DNA of 64,000 bases from Asinibacterium sp. OR53. GTDB taxonomy: Bacteria > Bacteroidota > Bacteroidia > Chitinophagales > Chitinophagaceae. Below, in pieces: positions 45,073 through 54,271 of the stretch (the first letter of the stretch is position 1; every line of letters starts with the position of its first letter). The stretch is taken from NCBI RefSeq assembly GCF_000515315.1, contig NZ_KI911562.1, forward strand, positions 2,637,220-2,701,219. The letters run 5' to 3'. The notes under the pieces were generated by a model that was not told the origin of the DNA, ran no database searches, and was given only the letters and a program-made list of their open reading frames with translations. The position numbers and the translations under genes were made by a program.

Positions 45073-46068
45073 ATGTCTTATACAGCAAGCTCCAATCGTT
45101 ATGAACAGATGGAATACCGCCGATGCGGCAACAGCGGTCTCATGCTGCCGGCCGTTTCGCTGGGCCTATGGCATAATTTCGGTGATATCGATTCAATGGA
45201 TAAAGCGCGTGATATTTTGCGCACAGCGTTCGACCATGGCATCACGCATTTCGATCTGGCCAATAATTATGGCCCGCCTCCCGGATCGGCAGAGAAAAAT
45301 TTCGGACAGCTTTTCAAAGCAGATTTCCTGCCTTACCGCGACGAGCTCATCATCTCCACCAAAGCAGGATGGAAGATGTGGGAAGGGCCTTATGGCGACT
45401 GGGGTTCCCGGAAATACCTGGTGGCCAGTCTTGACCAGAGCCTGAAAAGAATGGGACTTGATTATGTAGATATTTATTACCACCATCGTCCCGATCCGCA
45501 TACGCCCTTGGAAGAGACCATGTCTACACTCGATCTCATTGTTCGCCAGGGTAAAGCTTTGTATGTAGGTATCTCCAGCTATCAGCCGGCAGAAGCAGCC
45601 AAAGCCATCGCCATCTTGCGGGAGTTGGGTACACCTTGTCTTATTCATCAACCCAAATACTCAATGTTTGAGCGTTGGGTGGAAAATGGTTTGTTAGATG
45701 TATTGGGACGTGAAGGAGTGGGTTGTATACCTTTCTCCCCGCTTGCACAAGGCATGCTTACCAATAAATACCTGAAAGGGGTGCCAACAGATTCACGGGC
45801 TGCATCGCACAGGGGTAATGGTGCCATGGAAGAAGACCAGGTAACACCGGAGAAGCTGGATAAAGTGAAACGATTGAATGTATTGGCAGAGCAGCGTGGA
45901 CAGTCGCTCGCGCAAATGGCGCTGGCATGGGTGCTGAAGGATCCGCGCATTACTTCGGTATTGATAGGCGCCAGTAAACCGGAGCAAGTAACGGATTCGT
46001 TGCAATGCATCAAAAATTACCAGTTCAGTTCAGAAGAGCTGGCGCTGATCGAAGGGATCCTGAGGTAA
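45073..46068 (+). CDS. Aldo/keto reductase, YghZ/Gpr type
   Basis: 331 residues, an (alpha/beta)8 reductase. It carries MEYRRCGNSGLMLPAVSLGL, the catalytic Asp/Tyr in FDLANNYGPPPGSAEKNFG, Lys in IISTKAGWKMW and His in YYHHRPDP. The PPPGSAE insert is characteristic of the YghZ (L-glyceraldehyde-3-phosphate reductase) group. It uses NADPH and may remove toxic L-glyceraldehyde-3-phosphate or other carbonyls. A TATTTTTA -7-like box lies about 35 bp upstream. An inverted repeat follows its stop. Confidence 0.92.
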   Translation: MSYTASSNRYEQMEYRRCGNSGLMLPAVSLGLWHNFGDIDSMDKARDILRTAFDHGITHFDLANNYGPPPGSAEKNFGQLFKADFLPYRDELIISTKAGWKMWEGPYGDWGSRKYLVASLDQSLKRMGLDYVDIYYHHRPDPHTPLEETMSTLDLIVRQGKALYVGISSYQPAEAAKAIAILRELGTPCLIHQPKYSMFERWVENGLLDVLGREGVGCIPFSPLAQGMLTNKYLKGVPTDSRAASHRGNGAMEEDQVTPEKLDKVKRLNVLAEQRGQSLAQMALAWVLKDPRITSVLIGASKPEQVTDSLQCIKNYQFSSEELALIEGILR

Positions 46069-46070
46069 TG

Positions 46071-46111
46071 AGTTGTTAGAAAATAGGTCCTCAGCCCACC
46101 GTCTAACAACT
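46071..46111. repeat. 10-bp inverted repeat after the aldo/keto reductase stop
   Basis: AGTTGTTAGA (46071-46080) and TCTAACAACT (46102-46111) are exact reverse complements, two bases after the stop at 46068. It shares the TTGTTAG/CTAACAA words with the repeat at 40896. Confidence 0.6.
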
Positions 46112-46139
46112 ACCAACTTGTTTTACGTATTTTCGCAGC

Positions 46140-46775
46140 ATGACCAATGAAAAAGCCGTAGCCGAGAAACTGTTGCAGGTTGGAGCAGTGAAGTTAAGTC
46201 CCGATGCCCCATTTACCTGGGCCAGTGGCTGGAAGAGCCCTATTTACTGCGATAACCGTAAAGTGTTATCATTTCCCTTTGTGCGTGATTTTATTAAAAG
46301 TGAGTTATGCAATGTGATTTTTGAGAAATTTCCGGAGGCAGAAGTGCTGGCCGGCGTTGCTACTGCCGGCATCCCTTGGGGAGCCATGGCTGCTGATCAA
46401 CTCAAATTGCCTTATATGTATGTGCGTCCCAAACCCAAGGAACATGGATTGGGCAACCAGATAGAGGGGGCTTATACAGCCGGACAAAAAGTGCTGGTCA
46501 TAGAAGACCTCATTTCTACCGGTAAGAGCAGCTTGCAGGTGGTAGACGTATTGCGTAGCGCCGGAGTAGAAGTAGTAGGCATGGTTTCCATTTTTAATTA
46601 TGGTTTTTCAATAGCGGACACCGCTTTTGAAACAGCGGGTGTGCCATTCCGGTCGCTCACCAATTACAGCAATCTGATTGAACTGGCCATTGAAAAAGGA
46701 CAGGTAGCTTCATCGCTGGAGCCTGTATTGCTGGAATGGAGAAATGATCCGGCGAATTGGAAAGGAGTCCATTGA
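46140..46775 (+). CDS. pyrE: Orotate phosphoribosyltransferase
   Basis: 211 residues. It has the substrate-binding FTWASGWKSPIYCDNRKVLS and the PRPP-binding motif VLVIEDLISTGKSSLQVVD (about 118-136), with YVRPKPKEHGLGNQIEG as flexible loop. It makes orotidine-5'-phosphate in pyrimidine synthesis. A TATTTTCG box 4 bp before the ATG region could be a -7 element. It heads a plus-strand run ending with lepA. Confidence 0.95.
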   Translation: MTNEKAVAEKLLQVGAVKLSPDAPFTWASGWKSPIYCDNRKVLSFPFVRDFIKSELCNVIFEKFPEAEVLAGVATAGIPWGAMAADQLKLPYMYVRPKPKEHGLGNQIEGAYTAGQKVLVIEDLISTGKSSLQVVDVLRSAGVEVVGMVSIFNYGFSIADTAFETAGVPFRSLTNYSNLIELAIEKGQVASSLEPVLLEWRNDPANWKGVH

Positions 46776-46792
46776 GCAATGTATAAAGCTTT

Positions 46793-47200
46793 ATGAAAAG
46801 AACAATTTATTTTTTAGTAGTATTCATTTTGGGAAGTTCCCTTTGCTTAAGGGCACAGCAACCCAGACCGGAATGGGTAACCATCAAATCGGCGAACCTG
46901 CGATGTTGGGAATGTAAAGAGCGGTTAGATAGATACTTGTTGCTGGAAAAGGACAATACCGACAATGGTATTTTGCAGTGGAAAATAAATCTATTGCAGG
47001 GTGAAATACGTGTTCAGTTTTTACCCGACAGAACCACCGCAGGAGCCATCAAAGCAGCGCTGAACAATGCAGGCTTTGATGCTGATGCAGAGAAAGCGGA
47101 GCCTGAAGCGTACAAGAAGCTGCCGCCGGTTTGCAAACGTGCAGAAGATGGTGGTGGACCGCAGAAAGGCAAACCCTGTCATATACCTCCGGTTAACTGA
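46793..47200 (+). CDS. Secreted protein with heavy-metal-associated (HMA)-like domain
   Basis: 135 residues with signal peptide (MKRTIYFLVVFILGSSLCLR, then AQQ). The mature part fits the ferredoxin-like HMA pattern: strand WVTIKSANLRCWECKERLDR with a CxxC at C38/C41, then strands WKINLLQGEIRVQFLP, a helix AGAIKAALNNAGFDA. The C-terminal tail (PVCKRAEDGGGPQKGKPCHI) adds two more Cys and a His. Periplasmic metal binding is plausible but unproved. It lies 17 bp after pyrE and 4 bp before the glmU-like gene. Confidence 0.6.
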   Translation: MKRTIYFLVVFILGSSLCLRAQQPRPEWVTIKSANLRCWECKERLDRYLLLEKDNTDNGILQWKINLLQGEIRVQFLPDRTTAGAIKAALNNAGFDADAEKAEPEAYKKLPPVCKRAEDGGGPQKGKPCHIPPVN

Positions 47201-47204
47201 TTGC

Positions 47205-48371
47205 ATGGCCATCATTCTGTTCGATAATACTGTAAGGGCTCATTTCTACCCGCTTACCCAAACCCGCGCCATTGCCGGATTGCGCATGGGTATTGTGACC
47301 ATTCGTGAACGATGGTCATTGTGGACACGCGAGCCTGTGTATGTGCACACAACCGGTTACCTGCAACAATTGTATGAAAGTCCGGCTGCGGAAACGCATT
47401 TATGGATCGATGCTACGGTATTGCCTTCTGCTGAGCTGTTAAGTGCTTTATCAGACATTGAAGAAGGCTCATGCCTGGCAGATGAGCAGGGGTTGATTGC
47501 AGGGAAAACGCAAATAGCTTTCGAGTCGTTTAATCCTGCTAACGGCTTGCATTATTTTAAAGAAGTGCGTAAGTATGCACAGGCCAGGCGGATACAACAT
47601 CCCTGGCACCTGACGCAATACAATGATTTTTTGCTGCGGCAGGATTTCGACCTGCTGGTTGAAGGCCGTAATTCGCTGCCTATTCCCGAAACCAATCGTG
47701 TTAGTCAACCGGAAGCAATTTTTATTGAAGAAGGAGCAGTGGTGGAGCATTGCATCATCAATGCAGCTACTGGTCCGGTTTATATTGGAAAGAACGCTAC
47801 GATAATGGAAGGCTCAGCCATACGCGGACCTTTTGCATTGGGTGAAGGGGCTGCTGTGAAAATGAACAGCCGCATTTATGGCGCTACCACCATTGGACCC
47901 TGGTGCATGGGTGGTGGCGAGATCAAGAACAGCATACTCATGGGCTACTCCAACAAAGCGCACGATGGTTATTTAGGCGACTCGGTAGTGGGTGAGTGGT
48001 GCAATTTCGGGGCGGGGGCTACCAATAGTAATGTAAAGAATACGGCCGGAATGGTACAGGTATGGGACGAGCAGAGCGGAGCCTTCATACCTGCTGCACA
48101 AAAATGCGGTGTATTTATGGGTGATTATTCCCGCGTGGCTATCAATGCGTCGATCAATACCGGGTCGGTAATAGGGGTGAGCTGTAATGTATTTGGGAAC
48201 GGACTGCTGCCCAAAAGGATCAAAGATTTCAGTTGGGGAACGGAAGGAGCTGTTTATAAACTCGATAAAGCCCTGGAAGACATCGGTAATTGGAAAAAAA
48301 TGAAGCAGCAAACAGTTTCGGAAGCGGAAGCTTCGGTGCTGGCCTTTATCTTTGCGCATCATTCAAAATAA
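47205..48371 (+). CDS. Alternative GlmU-type protein (putative sugar nucleotidyltransferase with left-handed beta-helix)
   Basis: 388 residues from ATG 47205 (MAIILFDNTVRAHFYPLTQT, then RAIAGLRMGIVTIRERW); an in-frame extension upstream overlaps the preceding gene and is rejected. The N-terminal part is a reduced nucleotidyltransferase-like domain and the C-terminal part (about 180-340) carries hexapeptide left-handed beta-helix turns (VVEHCIINAATGPVYIGKNA; GEWCNFGAGATNSNVKNTAG). This matches the Bacteroidota 'alternative GlmU' family proposed to make UDP-N-acetylglucosamine. It is followed 14 bp later by tpiA. Confidence 0.85.
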   Translation: MAIILFDNTVRAHFYPLTQTRAIAGLRMGIVTIRERWSLWTREPVYVHTTGYLQQLYESPAAETHLWIDATVLPSAELLSALSDIEEGSCLADEQGLIAGKTQIAFESFNPANGLHYFKEVRKYAQARRIQHPWHLTQYNDFLLRQDFDLLVEGRNSLPIPETNRVSQPEAIFIEEGAVVEHCIINAATGPVYIGKNATIMEGSAIRGPFALGEGAAVKMNSRIYGATTIGPWCMGGGEIKNSILMGYSNKAHDGYLGDSVVGEWCNFGAGATNSNVKNTAGMVQVWDEQSGAFIPAAQKCGVFMGDYSRVAINASINTGSVIGVSCNVFGNGLLPKRIKDFSWGTEGAVYKLDKALEDIGNWKKMKQQTVSEAEASVLAFIFAHHSK

Positions 48372-48385
48372 AGGAAACCCCTAAC

Positions 48386-49153
48386 ATGAGAAAGCAAATA
48401 GCCGCCGCCAACTGGAAAATGAACCTGACCCTTTCACAGGGAGAGCAATTACTGAAAGATATTCAATCCAAGCCTCATACATTAGGCGCTAACCAACTGG
48501 CCATATTTGCCGTTCCTTTCCCATACCTACCCATGGCCCAGCAGCAACTGGCCGGTAAACAAAATGTATTTATTGCAGCACAGAACTGCTACAGCAAAAA
48601 AAGCGGTGCCTATACCGGCGAGGTATCGGTTGAAATGCTGCAGTCGCTGGGCATATCTTATGTGGTGCTGGGGCATTCCGAGCGCCGCGAATATTTTCAG
48701 GAAAGCAACCAGTTCCTTGCAGAAAAGATCAATATCTGCCTGGAATACAACATACATCCCATCTTCTGCTGCGGCGAGCCATTGAGCATTCGCGAAGCCA
48801 ATACACAGAATGCTTTTGTTGCCAAACAACTCGAAGAATCTTTATACCATCTCAGTGCCGAACAACTGAAACAGGTAGTGATCGCTTATGAACCCATCTG
48901 GGCCATCGGTACCGGCAAAACGGCCACCAGTGCACAGGCGCAGGAAATGCACGCTTTCATCCGCGAACAACTCACTGCCAAATATGGTGCTGCAACAGCC
49001 AATGAAATCACCATTCTTTACGGTGGAAGCGTGAAGGCAGCCAATGCAGGCGAAATTTTTGGTCAGCCTGATGTTGACGGCGGACTGGTAGGTGGCGCTT
49101 CTATTATTGCCGACGAATTTGTGGCTATTATCAATGCACTGAAAAACAATTAG
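48386..49153 (+). CDS. tpiA: Triosephosphate isomerase
   Basis: 255 residues from ATG 48386 (MRKQIAAANWKMNLTLSQGE), preceded by AAAGGAAA. Active-site residues: Lys in NWKMN (K11), His in VVLGHSERREYF and Glu in AYEPIWAIGTGKTA (about 168), with the phosphate loop YGGSVKAANAGEI and VDGGLVGGASI. It interconverts dihydroxyacetone phosphate and glyceraldehyde-3-phosphate. A longer frame reaching into the glmU-like gene is rejected. An inverted repeat follows. Confidence 0.96.
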   Translation: MRKQIAAANWKMNLTLSQGEQLLKDIQSKPHTLGANQLAIFAVPFPYLPMAQQQLAGKQNVFIAAQNCYSKKSGAYTGEVSVEMLQSLGISYVVLGHSERREYFQESNQFLAEKINICLEYNIHPIFCCGEPLSIREANTQNAFVAKQLEESLYHLSAEQLKQVVIAYEPIWAIGTGKTATSAQAQEMHAFIREQLTAKYGAATANEITILYGGSVKAANAGEIFGQPDVDGGLVGGASIIADEFVAIINALKNN

Positions 49154-49171
49154 ACAATTTGCCAATTAGTT

Positions 49172-49207
49172 AATTCGACAATGAAAATATACCTCAATTG
49201 TCGAATT
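49172..49207. repeat. 11-bp inverted repeat plus short tandem repeat between tpiA and lepA
   Basis: AATTCGACAAT (49172-49182) and ATTGTCGAATT (49197-49207) are exact reverse complements. They are followed by direct repeats of CCGAATTG up to about 49224. The pattern is like the other post-stop inverted repeats in this window. Confidence 0.6.
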
Positions 49208-49230
49208 GCCGAATTGCCGAATTGATCAAT

Positions 49231-49238
49231 TATCTTTG
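49231..49238 (+). promoter_or_regulatory. Perfect -7 box (TATCTTTG) immediately before lepA
   Basis: TATCTTTG matches TAnnTTTG exactly; a TTG at 49206-49208 lies 22 bases upstream. The ATG is only 8 bases after the box, so a transcript from here would have almost no leader. Confidence 0.45.
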
Positions 49239-49245
49239 CTGCTCT

Positions 49246-51030
49246 ATGAAGAAGATCAGGAATTTTTGCATCATTGCGCATATCGACCATGGTAAGAGTA
49301 CGCTGGCTGACAGGTTATTGGAACATACCAAGACCATTGGCGAGCGGGAGATGATGGACCAGGTACTGGACGATATGGACCTTGAGCGGGAGAAAGGTAT
49401 TACTATTAAGAGTCATGCGATACAGATCAACTACTCGTATAAGGGTGAACAATATGTACTGAACCTGATCGATACACCCGGTCACGTGGATTTCAGTTAT
49501 GAAGTGAGCCGTGCACTGGCTGCCTGTGAAGGAGCCCTCTTGCTGGTGGATGCTTCACAAGGTATACAGGCCCAGACAATCAGTAACTTATACCTGGCAA
49601 TTGACAATGACCTTGAGATCATCCCGGTTATCAATAAGATCGATATGGATGGTGCCAAGATACCTGAAGTGACCGACCAGATCGTGGACCTCATTGGTTG
49701 TAAGCAGGAAGACATCCTGCTGGCCAGCGGCAAATCGGGTATTGGTATCGAAGAAATTTTACAGGCTATTGTTGAGCGTATACCTGCTCCTGAAGGCAAT
49801 GTAGACGCTCCTTTGCAGGCCCTGATATTCGATAGCGTGTTCAATAGTTTCAGGGGTATTATTGTATATTACCGCATCCTCAACGGGGTGATCCGCAAAG
49901 GCGATAAGATACGTTTCATATCTACGGGTAACGACTATTTTGCAGATGAAGTAGGGGTGCTCAAACTCAGCATGACGCCTAAAAATGAAGTCGCTGCAGG
50001 AGATGTAGGATATATCATCACCGGCATCAAGAACGCCAAAGAGGTGAAAGTGGGTGATACCATTACCCTCGCTAATAATCCCGGTGAAATGATCCATGGT
50101 TTCGAGGAAGTGAAGCCCATGGTATTTGCCGGTATCTTCCCGGTGAATACAGATGAATTCGAAGAACTGCGTGATTGTATGGACAAGCTGCAGTTGAATG
50201 ATGCCTCACTTACTTTCGAACTGGAAACCTCCCAGGCGCTGGGCTTTGGTTTCCGTTGCGGCTTCCTGGGTCTCCTGCACATGGAGATCATACAGGAGCG
50301 GCTGGAGCGGGAGTTCAACCAAACGGTTATTACCACCGTACCAAACGTTAGCTTCCACGCTTATACTACAAGAGGGGAGAAGATCATCGTCAATAATCCG
50401 GCGGAAATGCCCGATCCTGTTAAGATAGACAGGATTGAAGAGCCTTTTATCAAGGCACAGATCATCACTTTACCGGAATACATCGGCAATATCATGACGC
50501 TTTGCCTGGGTAAACGAGGCATACTCATCAATCAAAGTTATCTCACACCCACACGTGTTGAGCTGATCTTTGAAATGCCACTTACTGAGATCGTATTTGA
50601 TTTCTACGATAAATTGAAAAGTTCTACACGGGGCTATGCTTCTTTCGATTATACACCGATCGACTGGCGAGAAGCAGATATCGTAAAAATGGATATCCTC
50701 CTCAATAACGATAAAGTAGATGCGCTCAGTGCCCTTATCCACCGCAGCCGTGCACAGGATTTCGGCAGGAAGCTTTGTGAAAAATTAAAAGAGTTGCTGC
50801 CCAGGCAACAGTTCCAGATAGCCATCCAGGCTGCCATCGGTGCCAAGATCATTGCGCGTGAAAATATCAGTGCTATGCGCAAAGACGTTACGGCCAAATG
50901 TTATGGTGGTGATATCAGTCGTAAGCGGAAGCTCCTGGAAAAACAAAAAGAAGGAAAGAAACGCATGCGCCAGATCGGTAACGTAGAAGTGCCGCAGGAA
51001 GCGTTTTTGGCTGTACTTAAATTAGATTAG
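49246..51030 (+). CDS. lepA: Elongation factor 4 (LepA)
   Basis: 594 residues from ATG 49246 ([20 protein letters not shown]); a longer frame back to 49198 covers only repeat sequence. GTPase motifs are AHIDHGKST, the switch region with [15 protein letters not shown] [20 protein letters not shown] and NKID. The C-terminal LepA domain ([20 protein letters not shown]) is complete. LepA binds ribosomes and promotes back-translocation or subunit biogenesis. It closes the pyrE-lepA run. Confidence 0.97.
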   Translation: MKKIRNFCIIAHIDHGKSTLADRLLEHTKTIGEREMMDQVLDDMDLEREKGITIKSHAIQINYSYKGEQYVLNLIDTPGHVDFSYEVSRALAACEGALLLVDASQGIQAQTISNLYLAIDNDLEIIPVINKIDMDGAKIPEVTDQIVDLIGCKQEDILLASGKSGIGIEEILQAIVERIPAPEGNVDAPLQALIFDSVFNSFRGIIVYYRILNGVIRKGDKIRFISTGNDYFADEVGVLKLSMTPKNEVAAGDVGYIITGIKNAKEVKVGDTITLANNPGEMIHGFEEVKPMVFAGIFPVNTDEFEELRDCMDKLQLNDASLTFELETSQALGFGFRCGFLGLLHMEIIQERLEREFNQTVITTVPNVSFHAYTTRGEKIIVNNPAEMPDPVKIDRIEEPFIKAQIITLPEYIGNIMTLCLGKRGILINQSYLTPTRVELIFEMPLTEIVFDFYDKLKSSTRGYASFDYTPIDWREADIVKMDILLNNDKVDALSALIHRSRAQDFGRKLCEKLKELLPRQQFQIAIQAAIGAKIIARENISAMRKDVTAKCYGGDISRKRKLLEKQKEGKKRMRQIGNVEVPQEAFLAVLKLD

Positions 51031-51061
51031 TTGTCAGTTATCTTTCATATTTCTGACAACT
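51029..51061. repeat. 9-bp inverted repeat at the lepA stop
   Basis: AGTTGTCAG (51029-51037) and CTGACAACT (51053-51061) are exact reverse complements and begin inside the TAG stop of lepA. The convergent gene ends at 51068, so the element lies between two 3' ends. Confidence 0.6.
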
Positions 51062-51067
51062 CTCAAC

Positions 51068-51949
51068 TCATTGTCTCGGCGGATTAACCCTGGAACTGGG
51101 ATCTACTTCTGCAACCACCCGTTTGTACACCCACCTGCCGGAAATCCATTGAAAGCCCTCATAGCCGCCCTCCGGTACCAGCGTATGTTTCTGTGCAGTC
51201 TCACCTGTTTCACTGGTAAGATGTGAGAATATGATGAGGTCCAGATCGCGCTCGTAATTGAGTTTGGCATTGGCGCCTTTTTTAAATTCCAGACAGAAAC
51301 GGTATGCGGGTTGTGGCGGTTTCAGCGCATCGTTGGGATAACTGAAATAACGGCCGCCGAATTGCGGACTGCCATCGGGGGTGAACGTTAACACTTCAAC
51401 CCATTTCTTGGTGGTACGTGCATCGTTCTCGTCATACCCCATCAAGGTATAATATTTTCTGTGGTTGTATTCTTTGAGGATGATGCTGTAATAAATGGCA
51501 CCGATCCAGTTGCGGTTGCTGCGTACAGAATCTACCGGCGCTTCGGTGAATTCAGAAAAATCAAACAGAGGAAATATCTTGAGCGAGCCATCGGTTGTAT
51601 GCATTTGTATTACTCCTTTCTGGCGGTAATACGTGTAATCTTTCATCACCTGCCAGGTAAAAATGCGAAAACTGCTGTCGGGCGCGTATAGTTTTGAAAT
51701 GGTGGTCAGCGAATCGAAGGGATAAGAAAAAGAATACGGAACGCGCAAAGCCTGCACCAGTCCGCGTGTAAAGAAACTGTCAGCCCTGAACCGGTCCGGC
51801 ATTTCTTCCGACTCCATAATGGCTGTAGCATAAGGCTTGATAACCGTTTCAATGCCTCGTATCTTTTGCACATATTCATTGGCAGATTTTTGTGCATTGA
51901 GTAAAGATGTTGTCAACAGCAGCAGGCAAATAAAACCTGTTCTTTTCAT
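51068..51949 (-). CDS. Exported hypothetical protein
   Basis: 293 residues from ATG 51949 (MKRTGFICLLLLTTSLLNAQ, signal peptide; an ATG 18 bases upstream is less likely). The mature part has no catalytic motif I recognise; conserved-looking stretches are FRIFTWQVMKDYTYYRQKGV, NWIGAIYYSIILKEYNHRKY and YYTLMGYDENDARTTKKWVE. Proteins of this type are frequent in Bacteroidota. It is the last gene of the minus-strand run from the dihydroorotase-like gene, 46 bp after gmhB. Confidence 0.75.
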   Translation of the reverse strand: MKRTGFICLLLLTTSLLNAQKSANEYVQKIRGIETVIKPYATAIMESEEMPDRFRADSFFTRGLVQALRVPYSFSYPFDSLTTISKLYAPDSSFRIFTWQVMKDYTYYRQKGVIQMHTTDGSLKIFPLFDFSEFTEAPVDSVRSNRNWIGAIYYSIILKEYNHRKYYTLMGYDENDARTTKKWVEVLTFTPDGSPQFGGRYFSYPNDALKPPQPAYRFCLEFKKGANAKLNYERDLDLIIFSHLTSETGETAQKHTLVPEGGYEGFQWISGRWVYKRVVAEVDPSSRVNPPRQ

Positions 51950-51995
51950 AACGAATGATATGAACAAATATCAGGAATCTTATGTAAAGATTTTG

Positions 51996-52544
51996 TTAGA
52001 GCAAGCGGGCAAATTCCAACAGGCTGTCCACCCGCAGGTCGATCAGCGGATCGGGGTAGGGTACATCGGGATGAGTAGTGGCCAGGAAAACCGTGTGCAT
52101 GCCTGCGTTGCGTCCGAATTGCATATCGCTTAAACGGTTACCAACCATGATACTTTTGCTGAATATGATTTCGGGAGCATCTTTTTGTGCCTGGAAAGCC
52201 ATGCCTGGCTGGGGTTTCCGGTTAGGGGAAAGGTTGTCGAGGTCGGAGCAGAAATAGATGCGATCGATGCGTCCGCCCCTGGTTTCAATTTCATCCAGCA
52301 TGTGCCTGTGGATGTTGGTAAGATCGGCTTCACTCATCAATCCTTTTCCGATGCCTTTTTGGTTAGTCACTAATATGATCCTGCGAAAATGACTTGCCAG
52401 CAAGGGAAGTGCTTCGAGGCTTTCGGGGTAAAATACAAATTCACCCCAGTTGAGGATATAGTCATTATCCTTTTCGTGGTTGATCACTCCGTCGCGGTCG
52501 AGGAAGAGGGTCCAGCTATGATCGATCTCTTTGAGTGGCAGCAT
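51996..52544 (-). CDS. gmhB: HAD-family D-glycero-manno-heptose-1,7-bisphosphate 7-phosphatase (GmhB-like)
   Basis: 182 residues. HAD motif I is LFLDRDGVIN (D16, D18), motif II is ILVTNQKGIGKG, and later KSIMVGNRLSDMQFGRNAGM gives motifs III/IV. The zinc-loop cysteines seen in many GmhB proteins are only partly present (YFCSDLDNLSPNRKPQPGM: one Cys), so histidinol-phosphatase-like specificity cannot be excluded. Placement 2 bp after gmhA supports heptose synthesis for LPS core or S-layer glycan. Confidence 0.82.
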   Translation of the reverse strand: MLPLKEIDHSWTLFLDRDGVINHEKDNDYILNWGEFVFYPESLEALPLLASHFRRIILVTNQKGIGKGLMSEADLTNIHRHMLDEIETRGGRIDRIYFCSDLDNLSPNRKPQPGMAFQAQKDAPEIIFSKSIMVGNRLSDMQFGRNAGMHTVFLATTHPDVPYPDPLIDLRVDSLLEFARLL

Positions 52545-52546
52545 GA

Positions 52547-53122
52547 TTATCCGAAAATATTAGCTTCTACCAACTGGCAAATGATATGTCCGATCAGTAT
52601 ATGCGATTCCTGTATGCGGGGTGTATCGGTAGAAGGTACGTTGATAAGGCAATCGCTGATGGCTTTCATTTTTCCTCCGCTGGCGCCGGTCATGCCAATC
52701 GTGATCACCCCTTTTTCCTTCGCTGTTTCAAACGCTTTAAGGATATTACCCGAATTACCCGATGTGCTAAGTCCGATCAATACATCACCGGCTATACACA
52801 TACCGTCTACCAGTCTTGAATAGATCACATCGTAACTGTAATCATTGGCTACGGCCGTTATATAAGAAGTGTTGCAGTGCAGTGCTTCGGAAGGAAGCGC
52901 TTTACGGTCTTTATAAAACCTGCCGGAAAATTCGGCAGCCAGGTGCTGGGCATCGGCAGCACTGCCACCATTGCCACAAAACAATACTTTATTACCTTTT
53001 TGGAAGGCGGTGGTCACAATATCAATTACCTGCTGTATGGTTTGTTGGAGAGCTGCATCTTCCAGCACCTGGCGCTTCACTTCAATGGATGCTGCAATGA
53101 GCTCTTTTATTTTTCCGTTCAT
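52547..53122 (-). CDS. gmhA: Sedoheptulose-7-phosphate isomerase (SIS domain)
   Basis: 191 residues with the SIS fold: KVLFCGNGGSAADAQHLAAE (phosphosugar-binding GNGGSAADA) and DVLIGLSTSGNSGNILKAFE, plus a helical N-terminus. It converts sedoheptulose-7-phosphate to heptose-7-phosphate, the first step of ADP- or GDP-heptose synthesis. It overlaps the preceding glycosyltransferase gene by 4 bp (ATGA, 53119-53122) and precedes gmhB by 2 bp. The nucleotidyltransferase step (HldE/HddC) is not in this window. Confidence 0.9.
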   Translation of the reverse strand: MNGKIKELIAASIEVKRQVLEDAALQQTIQQVIDIVTTAFQKGNKVLFCGNGGSAADAQHLAAEFSGRFYKDRKALPSEALHCNTSYITAVANDYSYDVIYSRLVDGMCIAGDVLIGLSTSGNSGNILKAFETAKEKGVITIGMTGASGGKMKAISDCLINVPSTDTPRIQESHILIGHIICQLVEANIFG

Positions 53123-54246
53123 GGAACTAGGGTTGTAATGGTTTCGGTGAGCCTTGTCCAGCTATACCGCTGTTTTTCATTGCGAAGATGAGGCAAAAAA
53201 TAATTCTCACCTAATTCATACAATTGCACAATACCGGTGGCAATGGCTGTGGCATTCGGTTCAACAACCACTCCTACCTTACCATCCGGCACCAGGTCGG
53301 GCAATCCGCCAACATTGGTAACCAGCATGGGCTTTTCGAAATGATATGCCAGCGGTGTTACACCGCTTTGGGTTGCATCGCGGTAAGGCTGGATAATGAA
53401 ATCGGCGGCGCTGACATAATAAGCCACTTCATGATTGGGTATGAACCCCGTATGCAACAATAGTTGTGGGACGATCTGTAATCGTTCAATCAGTTGGTCG
53501 TAGGGTTCGCGGTTTTCATAGAACTCGCCGGCAATGAGCAGTTTGATTCTTGCATTGCGTATGCGTTCATCGTTCATCGCTTCCAGTAACAGGTCGAGCC
53601 CCTTGTATTTACGGATGAAACCGAAGAATAAAATGATTTGATCGTTGGCCGGCAGTTTCAACTTGCTTCTTGCAACATCTTTTGGTATGGCCGGGCCAAA
53701 ATTATCGTACAACGGATGTGGTACCAGTTGCGATGGTTTGTTGGTGAACTGTTGCAGATCCTGTTGCACCTGTTTGCTCATGGTGATGAACCCGTGCACC
53801 GGTTGTATAAAATATTGTGTGAAAAGTTTGTCGCCCGGCCGTTTTTCATGCGGGATGATATTATCTGCGATGCAGATGATCCGGGTATGCTTATTCGTTC
53901 TTACTATTCGCAGGATGGTACCAAAACAAGGGCCCATGAATGGGATCCAATAGCGTACTACAATGTAATCGGGCGCCAATGCTTTCAATTCCCTGCCAAC
54001 TTTCCACCAGTTGAAGGGATTGATGGAATTAATGCGCACTTTAATGGGTATGCCTTCAGGGGCGGGTTCATCAGTGTATTGCGAACTGCCCGGGAATAAA
54101 AAATTGGGGTATTGTAATGAAAAAGTATAGATGGTGGTATCAAATCCCTGCCTGATATATTCCAGCGCCAGCCTTTCATTGAAAGTTGCCAAGCCGCCTC
54201 CGCGTAGCGGCCAGGCGGGACCTATGATGATCAGCTTTTTCTTCAT
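53119..54246 (-). CDS. Glycosyltransferase, GT4 (GT-B) type
   Basis: 375 residues. An N-terminal acceptor lobe opens KLIIIGPAWPLRGGGLATFN (glycine-rich loop), and the C-terminal donor lobe has IILFFGFIRKYKGLDLLLEA, then IQPYRDATQSGVTPLAYHFE with the family's Glu-containing donor motif. It transfers a sugar from a nucleotide donor to an envelope glycan, in the cytoplasm or at the inner membrane. Its neighbours gmhA/gmhB make a heptosyl or related role possible. Translationally coupled to gmhA. Confidence 0.88.
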   Translation of the reverse strand: MKKKLIIIGPAWPLRGGGLATFNERLALEYIRQGFDTTIYTFSLQYPNFLFPGSSQYTDEPAPEGIPIKVRINSINPFNWWKVGRELKALAPDYIVVRYWIPFMGPCFGTILRIVRTNKHTRIICIADNIIPHEKRPGDKLFTQYFIQPVHGFITMSKQVQQDLQQFTNKPSQLVPHPLYDNFGPAIPKDVARSKLKLPANDQIILFFGFIRKYKGLDLLLEAMNDERIRNARIKLLIAGEFYENREPYDQLIERLQIVPQLLLHTGFIPNHEVAYYVSAADFIIQPYRDATQSGVTPLAYHFEKPMLVTNVGGLPDLVPDGKVGVVVEPNATAIATGIVQLYELGENYFLPHLRNEKQRYSWTRLTETITTLVP

Positions 54247-54271
54247 GATCCAAATATCAACAAAAGAGTGG

